Source of the DNA: Apostichopus parvimensis
Taxonomy: Eukaryota; Echinodermata; Holothuroidea; Aspidochirotida; Stichopodidae
Reading direction: 5' to 3'
Assembly (NCBI GenBank): GCA_000934455.1
Contig: KN890281.1
Location: 1-22,568, forward strand
DNA length: 22,568 bases
In this document: in pieces, positions 18,997-22,568 of the stretch
Position numbering within the stretch: the first letter of the stretch is position 1
Layout: every line of letters starts with the position of its first letter
The notes under the pieces: model-generated
Databases searched by the model: none
The model's input: the letters and a program-made list of their open reading frames with translations, nothing else
Told to the model about the DNA's origin: nothing
Translations under genes and position numbers: made by a program

Positions 18997-19390
18997 AATT
19001 TTTTAGTAATTAATGTTATAGACATAATCTGTAATCATATGATTTTTAACTGAGATAATTAATGTCACTTCTGCCTGATGCAATTGTGATTTAGGTTATA
19101 TTTTCAGTTTACCTATTGGTCTTGTAATATTTCTTTCAATGGTGGAATATAATACTTTACAACCCACAGTATGACCGATTCAACACAACAAATACACCGT
19201 CCATTACAAGTACATACATTAGTCATGTATATTTCATGAATTAAATAACACAAACTTCATACATTACCTCTTTAGTATACATCCAACAGTACAAACTGCA
19301 CTATGACGGTCAACAATTTTTCCAAACTTCAAATCACAAAACAGGTTTTTCCATAAAACTGCTAGGTTTTGGTAGAAAAATATCACTTAC
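18997..19390. other. Non-coding, AT-rich
   Basis: No gene-like or repeat structure seen apart from T-rich runs. Confidence 0.5.
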
Positions 19391-19439
19391 ATAAATTACC
19401 ACCGAAGAAATACAAGATGTTTTAATCCGTCCAGATTGA
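19391..19439 (-). CDS. Candidate 49-bp minus-strand exon
   Basis: Minus strand: a very good acceptor (GCCTGTCTTCATTTTAG) ends at 19440, and donor GTAAGTGAT follows 19391, though the exon ends TAT rather than CAG. One frame is open throughout (QSGRIKTSCISSVVIY after one leading base). A second frame (NLDGLKHLVFLR) is open only if an alternative donor, GGTG|GTAATT, is used nine bases earlier. The leading base would complete a codon with the two left over from the candidate at 21137. No family is recognised. Confidence 0.32.
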
Positions 19440-20241
19440 CTAAAATGAAGACAGGCATCGTTTTTCTTTTTGCACCATGCTGGTCCGTGCCGATGCAACC
19501 ACATCACAAAGTGTCAGCATCAACATTATAATATACAGTGGTCAACAAGTAATAGCACAGTATCCACATGTATGTGGTTAAAAATAATAAGTCCCATATC
19601 ACTCTAGCAATTACGTTAGGCAGATATTTGATCCAAGAGAAATCCAGGAATTAATCAGTGACATGTTGTGTACGATATATATAGATATAACCTGATAGCT
19701 ACAGTATGGAAACTTGGTGAATTGAGACTATTTACAACCAGCACAGCACTGTATGTATGTGTGACTTGGTGAGGTCAATGAATATATCCTAACTATTAAC
19801 ACTAGGCCTGTACACATACTGTACTGTGCACAGGGTCTACATAGCAACAGGCATGCAGCAATTCCTCCCCTAAGGCCTAAACTACTGAGATATTCAAGGA
19901 TCTCACCAAGGTTACCCCTCATCCCATTGAAGGTGAAATCATTTGGCATGTCATTAAAAACCTCTCCACTTGTACAAACACCACTCAAAGTGGGGTTTTT
20001 GCAAATTTAAGTGGTTTTTACACAAACATGACCAAGGTAAATAATAACATGGGGAGAGAGAATTGTCCACATATATCAACATGAATAACAATTGCTATGG
20101 TATATTGAACATTTAGACTGTACCAGTATGTTTACTAAGAAAACAAATTAAGACATGTTATGGAACTTAATTTGTTTAATTAAAGATTTTCTATTATAAG
20201 AATGTAAAATATTATTCTTTAGTAATTGTAAATCCCACTCT
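19440..20241. other. Non-coding stretch
   Basis: Contains a CATAGCAAC X-box half at about 19834 and ordinary AT-rich sequence. The 86-codon minus-strand open frame at 19728-19988 lacks splice or start context and a recognisable motif. Confidence 0.45.
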
Positions 20242-20262
20242 GATGGACGGATGGATGGATGG
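20242..20262. repeat. (GGAT)n tetranucleotide repeat
   Basis: About five GGAT/GATG units with one C interruption (GATGGACGGATGGATGGATG). Confidence 0.8.
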
Positions 20263-20377
20263 AAACCACTACTGGTAACAACTAATTCAGGAGTTGAAAT
20301 TCCTGGAGAAAACATTCCCAAGTTTTAGATTTCAACAAAATTCATTTTAAATTGAGGAAATACTGACACACCTTACT

Positions 20378-20490
20378 GTAGAATTGTACAATTACATATC
20401 ACCTTGTGTTTGAGTGTAATACAGTTTATAAATACACCTAAACGGTAGAACTGTACAATTGTGTTTGAGTGTCTTTACACCTACAGTAGC
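20378..20490. repeat. Local tandem duplication, second copy with deletions
   Basis: Copy A (20378-20444) has GTAGAATTGTACAATT, then 12 bases, then GTGTTTGAGTGT. Copy B (20445 on) has GTAGAACTGTACAATT directly joined to GTGTTTGAGTGT, then TACACCTA. So B is A minus two internal segments. Confidence 0.7.
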
Positions 20491-20869
20491 TACTTGTATT
20501 CTAGCATCCTATTCTGACCTGTACTCCTAATCGGAACATTACTTGAAAACCTGGCCAGTGATACCAGTGCAAGACTAGTACGTATTGTATTTAAAAGCAT
20601 AATATCCTCACTTCAAAGATCACCTGTATTAATGGGCGCAGACTTAGGCATGCTTGAGAACTCTCCTAAAGGCCCCGATTCCTTCAAATTATTCCCTGCC
20701 AGCCAACTGACGATTATTAAAATAAGACTTGTAATGAAAATATCTCAGTGTCAGCAATTGCTTTTTTAAAGACTGGTAGTAAAAGGTTTTTTTGAGATTT
20801 GACCATGGGTGACCATACTGTAACTTGACTTCTAGCATATTTTGGGGAGTATATTGATGACCTTTATCA

Positions 20870-22200
20870 TAAGCGTTGTACTCTACTTGTACTCAAATAA
20901 TGTACTCGTACGTAGTTTGTTCTGTGATGTCTTTTGTTTTCTGTGCCATTGATGCAGAGGTCGTGGATACAGTACGCGCATTTGACCCAAGGTCATCTTT
21001 GATTTTGAATGCATTTAAGACCACAAATTTTCAGTCTAGATATACGTAACGAACCTGTCGTTCATTCTGATCTGGTACCAACCAAAAAAGCAGGTCCATA
21101 TTTATTCTTGGATAAGATTGAAATTTACACACCCACCTTGAAGATGACATAAGTCTCGCCCAAGTATCTCTCCCCGGAATTAAAAAGAGTATATATTCTG
21201 CAGAAAGACTTTTTGATTCCTGAAAATCTGCAAACAACGAGTACATCCAAAACAGAACAGAGGACGAAGAACCGTATCAGCTGACACCGACCAATCCCAA
21301 CGAAATAAAAGACACTGCTCGCAAAGACGATTATTTTCACGGAGAATTCGAAACGATCTCAATGGTCCCTTAAAGATGATGAAACCTGAGATCTCAATAC
21401 ATCTCTTTTTAAATACCAAAAAAACATCCAAAGTACGGTACCTTCTCTCTTCCTGCGACTCCAAAACATAAAGTCAACGGTCTTTAGAAAACATTTGTGA
21501 CACCAAAGATGCCCGATTTATGTAACAACTCAAATTATAGATCTGTTATTATTATCTATTTCTATTTGCTTTTTAGACTCCAGGGTGGTAATCATGCAAT
21601 AAAAAAGAAAATAATAATAGATAGGAACGGATGTGAGATTATTTATAATGCAGCCTTCACCTCCATTCTCGACCCAGGTTCAAATAAACCAGAGTGTCCA
21701 AAAACGGGGAAAAAAAAGCCCCAGATTAGAATCAGGTACAGGTGTATTATTTTTAATTATTTCCCAGAGTGTATCCATGGCTGTGTCTCACAGGTTGGGA
21801 GTGAATTAAAAATGTGTCAAATCGACCACCTCGGAGCTTAACGGTACCTGGAGCAATATTGAGCTAAAAAAAATGACAATCGCAACATCCTTGTTCTAAA
21901 ATATCCAATAAGTTGGACTTGGAACTTTCCGTGGCTCTAAATTTGAAAATTAAAAATTTATTCGATACTCGCTTGCCAAGAATTCAGCCACTTCTGGGCA
22001 ACACAGTTATTCTTATTGAAACTGGAAGAACCATATTGAGCAACAGTCAACAATATTAGAGCTAAAAATAAGAATTAAGAGTAGGAAACTTGTCACCTAA
22101 ATACTATAACGGTAAACGATAAATATAGAAACTCTTCCGACAAGATTCCGAAATACCGTCCCGGATCTATTTGCCAAACAATGTGGGGGGTGGGTGAGCA
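20870..22200. promoter_or_regulatory. Second CpG-enriched block
   Basis: CpG is raised over the background (for example CTCGTACGTAG, AGTACGCGCATT, TTCGAAACGATC) although GC stays moderate. It includes an everted nuclear-receptor-type motif, TGACCCAAGGTCA (20982-20994). If the minus-strand candidate at 21137 is a first exon, the promoter would lie at 21250-22200 on the minus strand. The plus-strand open frame at 21497-21841 has no recognisable content. Confidence 0.3.
21137..21246 (-). CDS. Candidate minus-strand first or internal exon
   Basis: Minus strand: donor TTCAAG|GTGGGT follows 21137. Either an ATG at 21246-21244 opens the frame (first exon; the codons read MYSLFADFQESKSLSAEYIL and run on to LMSSS with two bases over), or an acceptor CTCGTTGTTTGCAG starts an internal exon at 21227. 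A second frame is also open across the same stretch, which lowers confidence. The Kozak context of the ATG is weak. Its leftover AG would be completed to a Ser codon by the first base of the 19391 candidate. No domain is recognised. The CpG-enriched setting suits a gene start. Confidence 0.25.
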
Positions 22201-22568
22201 CTTCCTATAATTCCGACTAAAGTGCCAAATGTGTTTGTGGTGAAGATAAATAAAATTGTAGGATTCAGTAAGGGATCAAGATTTTTGGGTATTTTACCCT
22301 GGTATTCCAATAAAATAAATGATATACCCTGGGAATTTCAGATTACAAACTTTCTTTTTAAAAATAAGCTCCAAGAGGAAGGAAAATTGTTCTCCAGATA
22401 AAGAAATTGAACTTTCACTTTTACTGTACGGCACAAATACTGTATTCCAGATGTCTTAACAACTAAAACAAGAGCCCAAGGGCACTGCGGTTCCTTGCGT
22501 AGGGGTATATGACAATACACATAATATAATCATCGCAAGATTGGGCTCAAATAGTCCAAGTAATTGTG
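22201..22568. other. Non-coding right end
   Basis: Small hairpin GGGTA-TTT-TACCC near 22287-22299, otherwise AT-rich. No supported gene reaches the window edge. Confidence 0.45.

Noticed and set aside
21497-21841. 114-codon plus-strand open frame
   Set aside because: No domain, no splice support, Ile/Lys-rich as AT-rich DNA predicts, with poly-A-encoded Lys runs; most likely chance.

Overview
The window looks like metazoan nuclear DNA. It is AT-rich, has no prokaryotic-style gene packing, and carries long stretches with stops in all six frames. It has eukaryotic splice-like sites, microsatellites, homopolymer G/C runs, foldback elements and minisatellite arrays. The patchy CpG content (CpG-poor background with a few CpG-rich blocks) fits the mosaic methylation of an invertebrate, perhaps a marine deuterostome. 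That placement is an impression, not a demonstration. I recognise no protein, rRNA or tRNA. Nearly all open frames of 60-120 codons here look like chance, and many are made of homopolymer or microsatellite translation.

Layout. 1-4,400: non-coding, with one plausible plus-strand exon (1080-1230), several microsatellites and G runs, a hAT-like GC-rich scrap near 4071, and a GC-richer open block (4164-4387). 4,400-6,990: non-coding, with a perfect RFX/X-box at 6094 and DR1 nuclear-receptor-type motifs. 6,990-8,330: a CpG island with a second X-box-like site and a perfect DR1, the best promoter candidate here. Just beyond it (8431-8484) is a 54-bp minus-strand exon candidate with very good splice signals. 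9,424-9,810 and 11,115-11,433: two hairpin-type inverted-repeat elements; the second has diverged relatives at 2384 and 14374. 12,045-12,605: a four-copy minisatellite in which every copy carries an octamer and an X-box half-site in fixed order after a CCAAT-type box, with a Myb-type motif at the unit start. 14,540-14,955: a second, roughly 96-bp minisatellite built around a CTCF-like core. 18,842-18,996: a foldback with a hammerhead-like motif. 17,430, 19,391 and 21,137: minus-strand exon candidates. 20,870-22,200: a second CpG-enriched block.

How it may fit together. If the minus-strand exon candidates are real, most of the right half is intron of a gene with small exons transcribed right to left. 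The reading phases agree between two of them and require unseen exons elsewhere. Both minisatellites would then be intronic, and the first would be a candidate enhancer cluster. This is inference. The directly visible facts are the repeats and the motif strings.
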